Positions 63,981 through 64,000 of a stretch of 64,000 bases of DNA are shown piece by piece; the stretch's first letter is position 1, and each line of letters opens with the position of its first letter. The position numbers and the translations under genes were made by a program. The stretch comes from Pseudomonadota bacterium (GTDB lineage Bacteria > Bdellovibrionota > FAC87 > UBA2466), in assembly GCA_009927165.1 (NCBI GenBank), contig RFNO01000108.1:29210-93209 (forward strand). The letters are read 5' to 3'. The notes beneath the pieces are model-generated. The model was not told the DNA's origin and did no database searches. It saw only the letters and a list, made by a program, of their open reading frames with translations.

Positions 63981-64000
63981 TAAAATTCAAATTTTTTGTG

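Overview
The window is a gene-dense stretch (low to mid 40s % GC by eye) of a Gram-negative chromosome. Kdo and nucleotide-sugar genes, Sec/Tat export genes, outer-membrane barrels and many lipobox signal peptides show a two-membrane cell. A CarD-type regulator, PilZ and DivIVA proteins, many exported proteins and the rpsB-tsf-pyrH-frr-uppS-cdsA-dxr-rseP order fit a Bdellovibrionota/Oligoflexia-like or other former deltaproteobacterial lineage. That placement is inference. There is no phage, insertion sequence or CRISPR array.

Layout: 1-1.8 kb, minus-strand tat operon running into uvrC (cut by the window edge). 2.1-13.5 kb, one long plus-strand run: translation (rpsB, tsf, frr, lepA), UMP kinase, isoprenoid and lipid synthesis (uppS, cdsA, dxr), RseP with three PDZ domains, PIN-PhoH, a small ribbon-helix-helix protein and signal peptidase I. 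13.5-16.7 kb, minus-strand cysS-ispF-ispD-carD. 17-18.9 kb, maf-yggS-divIVA. 18.9-25 kb, lineage-specific genes: SH3-like membrane protein, helix-turn-helix regulator, PilZ protein, barrel protein, large IPT/TIG lipoprotein. 25-28 kb, aspS-hisS. 28.3-32 kb, a lipoprotein metalloprotease next to a separately encoded propeptide-like protein, plus small exported proteins. 32-38 kb, mixed metabolism (glycosyltransferase, cysteine dioxygenase-like, DUF2090 aldolase, M3 peptidase, thioredoxin reductase). 38-51 kb, surface polysaccharide and LPS precursors (GDP-deoxyhexose, dTDP-sugars, Kdo, glmS, asnB, glycosyltransferase). 51-58.5 kb, lipoprotein with a structured leader, copper ATPase, barrel protein and an active/inactive M16 pair. 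58.5-64 kb, HisN-like phosphatase, YhaM-like nuclease and the gap-pgk-tpiA-secG-tRNA-Leu operon.

Most neighbours overlap by 1-19 bp (often ATGA), so translational coupling is common. Many convergent genes share or abut stop codons without a terminator. The items most worth a second look are the split gluzincin/propeptide pair (28.35-30.59 kb), the PIN-PhoH/RHH locus with a palindromic operator (9.4-11.1 kb), uppS with an apparent CTG start, a TatA-like protein lacking the FGP hinge, a dyad over back-to-back promoters at 20.06-20.11 kb, and a strongly folding leader at 51.3-51.5 kb.
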